64,000 nucleotides of DNA from Clostridiales bacterium (lineage in GTDB: Bacteria > Bacillota > Clostridia > Saccharofermentanales > Saccharofermentanaceae). The notes under the pieces are model-generated. The model was not told where the DNA came from. It saw nothing but the letters and a program-made list of their open reading frames with translations, and ran no database searches. The stretch is taken from the NCBI GenBank assembly GCA_017545245.1, contig JAFWPB010000058.1:37904-101903 (forward strand). The letters are read 5' to 3'. Of the stretch, positions 8,859 through 17,455 are shown piece after piece; the stretch's first letter is position 1, and the number at the start of each line of letters is the position of its first letter. The position numbers and the translations under genes were made by a program.

Positions 8859-9527
8859 TCAATCTTCGTTCACACGGAAAAGAACTGTGTCGATCATCTC
8901 ATCGATCGTGATGTGTGTCGTATCGATCTCCACGGCGTCCTCTACCTTGACCAGTGGCGAAGAAGCACGTGTTGTATCCTGATGATCACGATAACGGATA
9001 TCCTTAAGGACATCTTCAAATGTTGTATCCGTTACGCCCTTTGCCTGAAGCTCAGCAAGTCTTCTTCTCGCACGTTCCTCTGCATCGGCAATCAGGAAGA
9101 ACTTATACTTCGCATCCGGGAACACCTTCGAACCGATATCACGGCCATCCAGGATGACATTCTTTCCTTCCGAGATCTTTCTCTGCAGATCGACCATTGC
9201 TTCACGAACACACGGGATCGCGGAAACATCCGATGCAGCAGCAGAAACCTCGAGCATGCGGATTTCTTCCGAAACATCTTCCCCATCGAGCATGACATGC
9301 TGGGTTCCATCCTCATGCGTAATATCGATCTTGATATCCTTCATCATTTTCTCGACTGCTTCCGCATCCTTGGTAGAAATACCAAGCTTCAATGCTTTTA
9401 GACCACAGGCACGATACATCGCACCAGTATCAAGATACAGGATTCCGAGCTTTGCTGCGACACCCTTTGCCAACGTTGATTTTCCCGATCCGGAAGGTCC
9501 GTCGATCGCAATCTGATAGTATTCCAT
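8859..9527 (-). CDS. cmk: Cytidylate kinase
   Basis: Phosphorylates CMP and dCMP with ATP in nucleotide salvage and synthesis. The protein opens with the P-loop IAIDGPSGSGKSTLAKGVA, then YLDTGAMYRA, the NMP-binding region with LDGRDIGSKVFPDA, and the lid arginines RARRR; 222 residues is typical. AGGAGG lies 6 bases before the ATG at 9525-9527. It stands directly before ispH-S1, the usual clostridial order, and 12 bases after the HutP-family gene. Confidence 0.96.
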   Translation of the reverse strand: MEYYQIAIDGPSGSGKSTLAKGVAAKLGILYLDTGAMYRACGLKALKLGISTKDAEAVEKMMKDIKIDITHEDGTQHVMLDGEDVSEEIRMLEVSAAASDVSAIPCVREAMVDLQRKISEGKNVILDGRDIGSKVFPDAKYKFFLIADAEERARRRLAELQAKGVTDTTFEDVLKDIRYRDHQDTTRASSPLVKVEDAVEIDTTHITIDEMIDTVLFRVNED

Positions 9528-9539
9528 GTTGAATCCTCC

Positions 9540-9959
9540 TTAAATCGCTCTGTGGCCAAGTCCGATCGCAATCTCATTGAGATGCAGAAGGCCGATGCCA
9601 AAGTAAACACAAACGCTGATATGGTCGTTATAACGGGCAATACCGATTTTTCCGCCGACATTCAGACCAATGGCTTTGGATGTGATCTGGGAAATGGCTT
9701 CACGTGCCGCACCTGCCAGAGCACCCTCTTCGTTGTGGCTGCTTCCGATGATTCCTTCTCTCTGTGCAGCAACTACACAGCGCTCGATGATTTTGGAAAC
9801 GGAAGAGATAAACTCACCGCCAAAATCCGCGGCTGTAGCATGAATATTCTGTTCCCGAAGTTCCTTCTTCAGTTCCACTTCTTCTTCTCTCGTATTCGTC
9901 AACGCGATCCGGATCGAAGCCGAAGCGGTTAATTTACTGCTTGCAATCAGTTCTTTCAT
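9540..9959 (-). CDS. HutP-family RNA-binding-type protein
   Basis: A 139-residue protein resembling HutP, the histidine- and metal-dependent RNA-binding antiterminator of the Bacillus hut operon. Matching features are size, the AAQREGIIGSSHNEEGALAG region with a candidate metal-binding His, and the C-terminal FGIGLLHLNEIAIGLGHRAI ending with a second His. No hut catabolic genes are nearby; it sits between an RpiR regulator and cmk in a housekeeping cluster. Its ligand and RNA target are therefore unknown. The start has AGGAGG upstream, and that site overlaps the end of the RpiR gene. Confidence 0.7.
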   Translation of the reverse strand: MKELIASSKLTASASIRIALTNTREEEVELKKELREQNIHATAADFGGEFISSVSKIIERCVVAAQREGIIGSSHNEEGALAGAAREAISQITSKAIGLNVGGKIGIARYNDHISVCVYFGIGLLHLNEIAIGLGHRAI

Positions 9960-9963
9960 AGCA

Positions 9964-10887
9964 TTATTCCTCCTGTTTCTCTTTTACCGGAAGATTTCTG
10001 TCTTTACCTGTATCATATACTTTATACTCTGCCCACAGAGATTCGAGAGATTCGAACGACTCCTCGATATGGCTCTTTCTGTGCATGCCAAGTGCAACAA
10101 GAAGCGCATTGATCAAGGACAGCGGCGCCGTCAAAGAATCGACGAACGATGCCATATCCGACCGTGCAAAAAGCGCTACATCCGCATGTTCTGTCATCGG
10201 TGTATCGGCTTTATCCGTGATAACGATCACGTTCGCACCACGTGCTCTTGCGTACTGCATGGACTGGATGGTTCTTGTAGAGTATCTTGGGAAACTGATG
10301 CCGATCATGACGTCTCCCGGGCCGATCGGCAGGATCTGCTCAAATACTTCGTTTGCACTGTTACTATGAATATGGCGTACATCATCAAAGAGAAGCGTCA
10401 TATAAAAATGCATAAAAGAAGATAGTGGCGAAGAACTTCTCAAACCCATGAGATAGATTTTCTTGGCGTTCAGGATCATCTTGACCGCTTTTCCGAATGC
10501 TTCCGCATCCAGGTTTTCATATGTATGCTTCAAGCTGTCCAGATCGGCCTGCATGATTGATTTCAATACCGATGCATCATCCGTGAAACGGCTGGCCGCA
10601 TTTAGTCTCTGCACAGAAGTCAGCTTGACTTTCAGTTCCTCCTGCAGGACCTTCTGGAAATGCGGGTATCCGTCATACCCGAGTTCCATCGAAAAGCGCA
10701 CGACCGTAGATTCACTCACACCCGTTGCTTCGCCGAGCTTGGCAGCGGTCATATATGCCGCACTTTCATAATTCGAAAGGATATAATTAGCAATTGCTTT
10801 CTGTCCTTTACTCATGGAACCGATTTCTTCCGCGATACGCTCCACTACGCCGCTGGAAGGTTCGATCCTCTTCTCATCAAGACTCAT
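9964..10887 (-). CDS. MurR/RpiR-family transcriptional regulator
   Basis: A 307-residue regulator. The N-terminal HTH_6 domain (about residues 12-90) contains MSKGQKAIANYILSNYESAA and GVSESTVVRFSMELGYDGYP. The C-terminal SIS sugar-phosphate-binding domain (about 130-270) contains KKIYLMGLRSSSPLSSFMHF, DVMIGISFPRYSTRTIQSMQ and NVIVITDKADTP. Such proteins control sugar or amino-sugar genes in response to phosphorylated sugars. The ATG at 10885-10887 has GGAG nine bases upstream and overlaps the end of scpB by 11 bases; a 33-residue upstream extension inside scpB was rejected. Confidence 0.88.
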   Translation of the reverse strand: MSLDEKRIEPSSGVVERIAEEIGSMSKGQKAIANYILSNYESAAYMTAAKLGEATGVSESTVVRFSMELGYDGYPHFQKVLQEELKVKLTSVQRLNAASRFTDDASVLKSIMQADLDSLKHTYENLDAEAFGKAVKMILNAKKIYLMGLRSSSPLSSFMHFYMTLLFDDVRHIHSNSANEVFEQILPIGPGDVMIGISFPRYSTRTIQSMQYARARGANVIVITDKADTPMTEHADVALFARSDMASFVDSLTAPLSLINALLVALGMHRKSHIEESFESLESLWAEYKVYDTGKDRNLPVKEKQEE

Positions 10888-11545
10888 CCTCATCATCTCC
10901 TTTTTGACCATCCATCCAGCTTTCAATCGAGATCTGACGGTCATCGTGATTGCCCGCCGCCTCATCGAGTGAATCTTCCAGATCACGGATAGTCTTATAC
11001 ATCATCAATTCCATTGCAGGCATTTCCGATACAGAGGAAATACCAAACTCAAGAAGAAACTGCTGTGTCGTACGGAAAAGCGCCGGCCTTCCGGGCGCCT
11101 CCAGAGTTCCGCATTCTTCCACAAAACCACGCTCGATCAATCGGCTCACGATCGAATCCGAACTGACACCACGTACCGCCTCGATCTGGGCACGGGTCAC
11201 CGGCTGGTTATATGCGATCACCGCCAGCGTCTCATATGTCGCCTGTGACATCGGCGGACGGTTTTTCGGCGCAAACATTTTCTCCAAAACCGGCTTCATT
11301 GCAGGTTTTGTGCACATAACATAATCTTCATCTGCTTTACGGATCAGAAGACCTCCCCACGGATTGGTCTCATATTCTTTCATCATGCGGTCCAGCGTCT
11401 CTACCAGAACTTCCTTAGGCATGTCCGTAATCTCAGCAAGACGGGAAAGCGAGATCGGATCACCATGCGCAAACAAGATTGCCTCCAATGCAGACGGCAA
11501 TTCTTGTACAGTAAGCTTGGATTCTCTTTCAAGACCGTCAGTCAT
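10877..11545 (-). CDS. scpB: Segregation and condensation protein B
   Basis: The winged-helix kleisin-associated subunit of the SMC-ScpA-ScpB condensin, which compacts and segregates the chromosome. Motifs are LPSALEAILFAHGDPISLSR near the start, ETLAVIAYNQPVTRAQIEAV, and RGFVEECGTLEAPGRPALFR with the following TTQQFL. 222 residues, with an acidic C-terminal tail. It overlaps scpA by 8 bases at its start (11538-11545) and the RpiR gene at its end. Confidence 0.95.
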   Translation of the reverse strand: MTDGLERESKLTVQELPSALEAILFAHGDPISLSRLAEITDMPKEVLVETLDRMMKEYETNPWGGLLIRKADEDYVMCTKPAMKPVLEKMFAPKNRPPMSQATYETLAVIAYNQPVTRAQIEAVRGVSSDSIVSRLIERGFVEECGTLEAPGRPALFRTTQQFLLEFGISSVSEMPAMELMMYKTIRDLEDSLDEAAGNHDDRQISIESWMDGQKGDDEDES

Positions 11546-12359
11546 ATGCGCGCAGCTCCTTCGTTTCCTCTCTCTGATTCAACCCGAAACGCTCCTCGTC
11601 CAGATCTTCTTTCTTCGGCTCGATCAGGATAACGTCAAAAGGCTTATCCTGCTCCGCTACGATCTGGTCGCCACGCAAAAGCTCCAAGACGGCCAGAAAT
11701 CCTACGATCCTGTCCATCTTATCCACCTTGTGTGCAGGGAAGATTTCATGAAAGAAGATTTTTCCCTTGCTCTTCAGGCTGTTCCATACAAACCTTATTT
11801 TATCACGAATCGAAAATTTGTCGCGCTTAAGGATATGCGTGATCTTTGCCGCAATATCTGCAAACCGGATCTCATTTCTCTTACAAACAGTTTCCACACC
11901 GGAATATAAAGCATCATCATCGACCGGAGACGGAGCATATTCGACAGTAATACCAAGAGACGCAGGAGTCTGCGGCAGACGATACATACATTTGGAATAG
12001 TCGCGGTAACGGTCTTTCAAGTCACCGGCCAGAAGCTTGCAGCGACGATATTCAAGAAGCCGTACGACAAGTTCTTCACGAGGATCTTCCTCGTCGGATG
12101 TCTCACTCAAGCGGCGGTCAGGAAGCAGCATTCTTGACTTGATATGTACCAGAGTTGCCGCCATAAGAAGGAATTCAGAAGCCACTTCCATATCGAGGGA
12201 ACTCATCTTATCCAGGTATTCCATATACTGGTCAGTCACTTCTGCGATCGGGATATCGTAGATATCGATATCGTTTTTTTCGATCAAATGAAACAGAAGG
12301 TCCAGAGGACCTTCGAATTTCCTTAGTCTGACTTCAGGATTTGGATGCGCTGCCGACAT
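11538..12359 (-). CDS. scpA: Segregation and condensation protein A (kleisin)
   Basis: The kleisin that bridges SMC heads and binds ScpB. The N-terminal signature RLRKFEGPLDLLFHLIEKND is followed by IYDIPIAEVTDQYMEYL and ASEFLLMAATLVHIKSRMLL; the C-terminal winged helix binding the SMC head contains VDKMDRIVGFLAVLELLRGD. 273 residues fits the family. The start at 12357-12359 is preceded by a GGGAAGGGA-type site. It overlaps scpB by 8 bases, so the two are translationally coupled. Confidence 0.95.
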   Translation of the reverse strand: MSAAHPNPEVRLRKFEGPLDLLFHLIEKNDIDIYDIPIAEVTDQYMEYLDKMSSLDMEVASEFLLMAATLVHIKSRMLLPDRRLSETSDEEDPREELVVRLLEYRRCKLLAGDLKDRYRDYSKCMYRLPQTPASLGITVEYAPSPVDDDALYSGVETVCKRNEIRFADIAAKITHILKRDKFSIRDKIRFVWNSLKSKGKIFFHEIFPAHKVDKMDRIVGFLAVLELLRGDQIVAEQDKPFDVILIEPKKEDLDEERFGLNQREETKELRAYD

Positions 12360-12394
12360 GTACGATTCCCTTCCCAGAAGAACTGTTCTTCGCC

Positions 12395-13393
12395 TTACTC
12401 GTCAAAACCGATCTTCATCGCTTTTCTGACTTCACGGATCGTCTCTTCTGCCTTCTTGGAAGCCTTTTCTCTACCCTTTTTCAGGATTTCAAGGAGATTT
12501 GCCTCATCTTTCAAAAGCTCTGTACGCTTCTCGTAGATCGGTGTATGGAATTCGGCGATCTTTTCCTGCAGCATACGCTTACAAGCGACGCATCCGATGC
12601 ATCCGCCCTTACACTGTGTCTCGATTTCCGGAACCTGATCTTCGTTAAATACTTTATGGAAAGCAAATACCGTGCAGATATCCGGGTGACCCGGGTCATC
12701 CTTACGGATACGGGCAGGGTCAGTGATCATGCTCATGACCTTCTTCTTTACTTCATCCGGAGTGTCTGCCAGAGCAATCGTATTGCCATAGCTCTTGCTC
12801 ATCTTACGTCCATCTGTACCCGGCAGTACTTTTGCCTTGGTAAAAAGAGGCTGTGGCTCAGGGAGCACCTCACTCTTATACAGGAAATTGAAACGACGGG
12901 CCATCTCACGGGAAATCTCCAGATGTGCCGCCTGGTCTTCGCCAACCGGAACATAAGAAGCACGGTACATAAGAATATCTGCGGCCATCAAAGCTGGATA
13001 ACCAAGGAAGCCATATGTAGCGATATCCTTCTCCGAAGAAAGGTTCGCCATCATGTCCTTATATGTCGGACATCTCTCCAGCCAGGAAAGCGGAGTATTC
13101 ATGCCCAGGAGCAGGAAAAGCTCTGCATGCTGCTTGATGTCGGACTGCAGGAAAACCGTGCACTTATCCGGATCCACGCCGCTCGCCAGTATATCCGCCA
13201 GAAGTCCGAGCGTATTCTTACGCAGTACATCTGTTTCTGCATAACCGGTCGTCAGCGCGTGCCAGTCTGCAATAAAGAAATAGCATTCATACTGATCCTG
13301 AAGGCGTACCCAGTTTTCAATGGCACCAAAATAATTGCCAAGATGGATGTTGCCTGTCGGACGTGTTCCTGATAATACGATTTTGTTTTCCAT
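12395..13393 (-). CDS. trpS: Tryptophanyl-tRNA synthetase with Cys-rich C-terminal motif
   Basis: Charges tRNA-Trp. Class I signatures are GTRPTGNIHLGN (HIGH-type, residues 9-20) and GRKMSKSYGN (residues 195-204). 332 residues is normal. C240, C261, C268 and C271 form C-x20-C-x6-C-x2-C, close to the C-x22-C-x6-C-x2-C iron-sulfur motif reported for Thermotoga maritima TrpRS; an extra cysteine (C265) lies inside. A bound 4Fe-4S cluster is therefore inferred, not shown. A short AAGGC/GCCTT stem (13411-13424) lies just upstream. It is part of the ileS-to-ispH cluster. Confidence 0.95.
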   Translation of the reverse strand: MENKIVLSGTRPTGNIHLGNYFGAIENWVRLQDQYECYFFIADWHALTTGYAETDVLRKNTLGLLADILASGVDPDKCTVFLQSDIKQHAELFLLLGMNTPLSWLERCPTYKDMMANLSSEKDIATYGFLGYPALMAADILMYRASYVPVGEDQAAHLEISREMARRFNFLYKSEVLPEPQPLFTKAKVLPGTDGRKMSKSYGNTIALADTPDEVKKKVMSMITDPARIRKDDPGHPDICTVFAFHKVFNEDQVPEIETQCKGGCIGCVACKRMLQEKIAEFHTPIYEKRTELLKDEANLLEILKKGREKASKKAEETIREVRKAMKIGFDE

Positions 13394-13433
13394 GTTTACC
13401 CCTCTTATTCAAGGCTTTCGCCTTATAGTCATT

Positions 13434-14177
13434 TTATAGTCTGAAGAACGCAGGGACCTTCAGCAGATTATAGATACCACTCTCCAGGAAAGAAACCGGA
13501 TAGCGGAATGGCCATGCCACGATATCAATGATCTTGGAAAGAAGACTTACGTTGCCGACTCTTCCCATGATGAGCAATGCGAAAAAGATATAATAGCTGT
13601 ACTTCGAAAAACTCTCAAAAGACCTGCGCCACTTATACGGAATAAATGTCGAAACAAAACGGTAGCCGTCAAGAGGCGGAACAGGCAGCAGGTTAAATGC
13701 GAGGAACATGAAACTGTACTCACGAAGATAATAGAAAAACTTCAAAACCAGAGTGATGGCAAGCTGTGTCTTCTCGCTGCTGTCAGCACTATGCCAAAAC
13801 CAGTTCACGATCAGCGGAACGATGCAGGAAGCAACGATCGCCGTCACATAGTTTGCCGTAACACCTGCAAGACTGATAAACCGCTCACAGGTAACTCTCT
13901 TATACTTATGAAGATTATTCGGATTGTACTGTACTGGTTTCGCCCAACCGAATCCTGCAATGAGCATCATGATCGCACCCATCGGGTCAATATGTACCAG
14001 CGGATTCAGGGTAATACGTCCCTGACGTCTCGGCGTATCATCCCCGCATCGCTCCGCGACCCAGGCATGCATGAACTCATGGCTGGAGAAAGTAAAAGCC
14101 AGGACCATGATCAACAGGGTCAGCTCCATGATCTTCTCGGCCATCGAGACATCCGAATTAAAAATCGAAAACAGCAT
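13434..14177 (-). CDS. Site-2-protease-family (M50) membrane metalloprotease
   Basis: A polytopic membrane zinc protease of 247 residues in the short M50B group (YwhC-like). The metal site is H33-E34-x-x-H37 (SSHEFMHAW) in the first membrane helix, and the third ligand motif PLDG is in PVPPLDGYRF. Several further hydrophobic helices follow, including one with YSFMFLAFNLLPVPPLDGY. No PDZ domain is present, so a role as the main RseP-type anti-sigma protease is uncertain. In this cluster ileS ends 16 bases upstream and trpS begins 40 bases downstream. Confidence 0.88.
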   Translation of the reverse strand: MLFSIFNSDVSMAEKIMELTLLIMVLAFTFSSHEFMHAWVAERCGDDTPRRQGRITLNPLVHIDPMGAIMMLIAGFGWAKPVQYNPNNLHKYKRVTCERFISLAGVTANYVTAIVASCIVPLIVNWFWHSADSSEKTQLAITLVLKFFYYLREYSFMFLAFNLLPVPPLDGYRFVSTFIPYKWRRSFESFSKYSYYIFFALLIMGRVGNVSLLSKIIDIVAWPFRYPVSFLESGIYNLLKVPAFFRL

Positions 14178-14193
14178 TCTTCCTACCTAACTC

Positions 14194-17100
14194 TTATACT
14201 TTTTTCAAAGACAGACTGATCTTCTCTCCGTTGATATCCCAGTCTTTGGCATTCTCGTCTGTTCCCTCGCTGATCGATGTCGCGAGAACATCAGAAGCGA
14301 TCTGCTCGCCATACTTGGCAAGTACAGCCTTCAGCTTCTCATCGCAGGTATACTTTACAACGATGCGGTCGGTTACTTCAAAACCGGAACTCTTACGCTG
14401 ATTCTGGATCTTGGAAACGATCTCACGGACATAACCTTCTTCGATCAGTTCGTCGTTCAGCTTCGTATCCAGGGATACTGTGAAGCCCTTGTCAGCCTGC
14501 GTGGAAAGGCCTTCCGGCTGGACATTCTCGACCAGCAGGTCTTCAGTCAGAAGTTCGAAGGTCTCGCCTTCTACTTCGATGTTGATCTTTCCGTCTGCTT
14601 CCAGAGCCGCCATGGTTTCCTTACCCGGGAGAGCTGCGATGACTTCCTTAGCTGCATTCAGCTTCGCACCGAGCTTTCTACCCAGTGTTCTCAGCTGTGG
14701 CTTGAACTTATAATCCAGAAGCGATGAAGCATCCTTCAGGAAAAGCACTTCATGCACATTCAGTTCTTCTTTAATGATCGTGCTGTACTCTTCTGGCAGC
14801 ACATCTTCGCAAACGGCATAGAGCTTGCTGAGAGGCTGACGGTTCTTAAGGTTCGCAGCCTGACGGCAGGAACGTCCAAGAGCAACGATCTTCTCGACAT
14901 CATCCATGTCACGCTCGAGTTCCGGCAGGATCCATTCCTTCTTGGCAACAGGATAGTCGCACATGTGGATGGAAAGCGGAGCATCAGAGTTAACAGAACG
15001 TACGATGTTCTGGTAGATCGACTCAGTCATGAACGGGATGAACGGTGCAGCCAGTCTCGAGAACTGCTCAAGCACTGTATACAGCGTCATGAACGCATTG
15101 ATCTTATCCTGTGTCATCTCCGGACCCCAGTATCTCTCACGGCCGCGGCGTACATACCAGTTGGACAGTTCATCCACGAATGTCTCCATGAGACGGGAGG
15201 AACCGGTGATATCGTATGCCTGCATCTTATTGTCAACGGTTTCGATCAAAGAATTCAGGCGGGACAGGATCCACTTATCCATAACGGAAAGCTTGTCGTA
15301 GTCCAGAGAATACTTGGTCGGATCGAACTGGTCGATCTCAGCATACATAACATAGAATGCATATGTATTCCAAAGTGTTCCCATAAACTTACGCTGGATC
15401 TCATCCACGTTTGCATGGTCAAAACGGGACGGCAGCCACGGTGCATTAGCACTGTAGAAATACCATCTTGCTGCATCGGCACCCTGGCGGTTCAGGATAT
15501 CCCACGGGTCAACAACGTTGCCCTTATGCTTACTCATCTTCAGGCCGTCCTTATCCTGGACAAGACCCATAACGATAACGTTCTCGAAAGGAGATCTTCC
15601 GAAAAGCTGCGTGCTGATCGCAAGGAGCGAATAGAACCAGCCACGTGTCTGGTCAAGTGCCTCAGAGATGAACTGGCACGGATAGTGCGAATCGAAGAAT
15701 TCCTTGTTCTCAAAAGGATAGTGGAACTGGGCAAACGGCATCGCACCAGAGTCAAACCAGCAGTCGATTACTTCCGGAACACGTGTCATCGGCTTACCGC
15801 ACTTCTCGCAGGTAACATGTACGTTATCTACATAAGGCTTGTGCAGCTCGATGTCATCCGGACAGTCGGTAGAGTTCTTTTTCAGTTCTTCGATGGAACC
15901 GATGCACTGACGGTGTCCACACTCGCACTCCCATACCGGAAGCGGTGTACCCCAGTAACGCTCACGGGAGATACCCCAGTCTACAACGTTCTCAAGGAAG
16001 TTACCCATACGGCCGTCACGGATCGTTTCCGGATACCATGTTGCCATGCGGTTGCTCTTTACAAGTGCATCCTTGACCTGGGTCATGGCGATGAACCAGG
16101 AAGATCTTGCATAGTAGATCAACGGAGTATCACATCTCCAGCAGAACGGATAGTCATGCTCATAAGGCATCTTCTTCAGAAGTTTGCCTTCCATGTTGAG
16201 TTTCTTGATGATGAGCGGATCAGCATCCTTCACGAAAAGACCTGCGAACTCGCCGCAATCCTCCGGAAGCGTACCATCTTCCTTAACCAGCTGTACAAAC
16301 GGAAGATCGTTGTCACGGCCGACACGGGCGTCGTCTTCACCGAAAGCCGGTGCAATATGAACGATACCGGTACCATCGCTCATGGTAACGTAGCTGTCTG
16401 CACAAACCTTGAATGCTTCTTTTCTGCTCTTCTCCACACTTGCTGCGGAATACGGAAGCAGAGACTCATACTTCTTACCAACGAGTTCCGTACCCTGATA
16501 TCTCTCCAGGATCTCATACTCATCGAAAAGCTGCGGCACGAGGCATCCGGCCATATAGTACATGACCTTCTTCTCTGTACCATCAAGATCCTTCGGAACT
16601 GCAATCTTTACATACTCATCCGTCGGGCTTACGCAAAGAGCGACGTTGGACGGAAGTGTCCATGGTGTGGTCGTCCATGCAGCAAAGTAAGTATCTTCTT
16701 CTCCGACCGCCTTAAAGCGTACGAATACAGAATTCTCTTTAACTGCCTTATATCCCTGAGCCACCTCATGGCTGGAAAGCGCTGTACCACAACGCGGACA
16801 GTACGGGACGATCTTATGGCCCTTATAGAGCATGCCCTTGTCCCACATGGTCTTCAACGCCCACCACTCGGACTCGATGTAATTGTTATCGTAGGTAACG
16901 TACGGGTTTTCCATATCGGCCCAGAAACCAACGCGGTCCGACATCTGCTCCCACTCCGTCTTATACTTCCAGACAGATTCCTTACACTTCTTGATGAAAG
17001 GCTCTACGCCATATTCCTCGATCTGGGGCTTACCATTGATGCCCAGCATCTTCTCGACTTCCAGTTCAACCGGAAGACCGTGTGTATCCCAGCCCGCCTT

Positions 17101-17346
17101 AAACTGGACGTGCTCACCTTTCATTGCATGATATCTCGGAACCAGGTCCTTAATGACTCGGGTCTTAATATGTCCAATATGTGGTTTGCCGTTAGCTGTT
17201 GGCGGACCATCATACAGGGTAAAACTCGGGGTGCCGTCCTTCTCCGGGCGGATCGACTTCTTCTGGATGTCATTCTCTTTCCAGAAAGCCAGCACTTCCT
17301 TCTCGCGATCGATAAACTTCATATCCGGCGATACTTTTTTATACAT
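14194..17346 (-). CDS. ileS: Isoleucyl-tRNA synthetase, long (IleS2-like) form
   Basis: Charges tRNA-Ile and edits misactivated valine. It contains the HIGH motif at residues 56-59 (NGKPHIGHIKTRVIKDL), KMSKH in GLKMSKHKGNVVDPWDI, the CP1 editing domain and an anticodon-binding domain. At 1050 residues, with the text YIESEWWALKTMWDKGMLYK, it resembles the longer eukaryote-like type, whose known members include mupirocin-resistant enzymes; resistance here is not shown. A GAGG site precedes the ATG at 17344-17346. No T-box leader fits in the 109 bases upstream. Confidence 0.96.
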   Translation of the reverse strand: MYKKVSPDMKFIDREKEVLAFWKENDIQKKSIRPEKDGTPSFTLYDGPPTANGKPHIGHIKTRVIKDLVPRYHAMKGEHVQFKAGWDTHGLPVELEVEKMLGINGKPQIEEYGVEPFIKKCKESVWKYKTEWEQMSDRVGFWADMENPYVTYDNNYIESEWWALKTMWDKGMLYKGHKIVPYCPRCGTALSSHEVAQGYKAVKENSVFVRFKAVGEEDTYFAAWTTTPWTLPSNVALCVSPTDEYVKIAVPKDLDGTEKKVMYYMAGCLVPQLFDEYEILERYQGTELVGKKYESLLPYSAASVEKSRKEAFKVCADSYVTMSDGTGIVHIAPAFGEDDARVGRDNDLPFVQLVKEDGTLPEDCGEFAGLFVKDADPLIIKKLNMEGKLLKKMPYEHDYPFCWRCDTPLIYYARSSWFIAMTQVKDALVKSNRMATWYPETIRDGRMGNFLENVVDWGISRERYWGTPLPVWECECGHRQCIGSIEELKKNSTDCPDDIELHKPYVDNVHVTCEKCGKPMTRVPEVIDCWFDSGAMPFAQFHYPFENKEFFDSHYPCQFISEALDQTRGWFYSLLAISTQLFGRSPFENVIVMGLVQDKDGLKMSKHKGNVVDPWDILNRQGADAARWYFYSANAPWLPSRFDHANVDEIQRKFMGTLWNTYAFYVMYAEIDQFDPTKYSLDYDKLSVMDKWILSRLNSLIETVDNKMQAYDITGSSRLMETFVDELSNWYVRRGRERYWGPEMTQDKINAFMTLYTVLEQFSRLAAPFIPFMTESIYQNIVRSVNSDAPLSIHMCDYPVAKKEWILPELERDMDDVEKIVALGRSCRQAANLKNRQPLSKLYAVCEDVLPEEYSTIIKEELNVHEVLFLKDASSLLDYKFKPQLRTLGRKLGAKLNAAKEVIAALPGKETMAALEADGKINIEVEGETFELLTEDLLVENVQPEGLSTQADKGFTVSLDTKLNDELIEEGYVREIVSKIQNQRKSSGFEVTDRIVVKYTCDEKLKAVLAKYGEQIASDVLATSISEGTDENAKDWDINGEKISLSLKKV

Positions 17347-17410
17347 AGTAAAACCTCGACTTCTTAAAAACTCCCGTCATTATAACATACGATGCAAGTT
17401 CGGAGTATAT

Positions 17411-17439
17411 TTTTTATATTATAAAGAGAATTTCGTCAA
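17411..17439 (-). promoter_or_regulatory. Candidate promoter of the ileS cluster
   Basis: On the minus strand TTGACG (17434-17439) is followed after 17 bases by TAAAAA (17411-17416). A better -10, TATAAT (17379-17384), lies closer to ileS but lacks a good -35. The gap to the upstream gene is only 109 bases. Confidence 0.35.
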
Positions 17440-17455
17440 AACCTCTAAATCAGGC

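Noticed and set aside
6705..9401. A very long open frame on the plus strand, about 898 codons, opposite ispH-S1 and cmk.
   Set aside because: It is a mirror of codon bias in the real genes: no ribosome binding site, Cys/His/Phe/Arg-rich composition and no recognisable domain.
14752..17367. An open frame of about 871 codons antisense to ileS.
   Set aside because: Same antisense artefact; the ileS frame has full family motifs and this one has none.
17347..17455. Possible T-box leader before ileS.
   Set aside because: Only 109 bases are available, with no T-box consensus or terminator/antiterminator pair.
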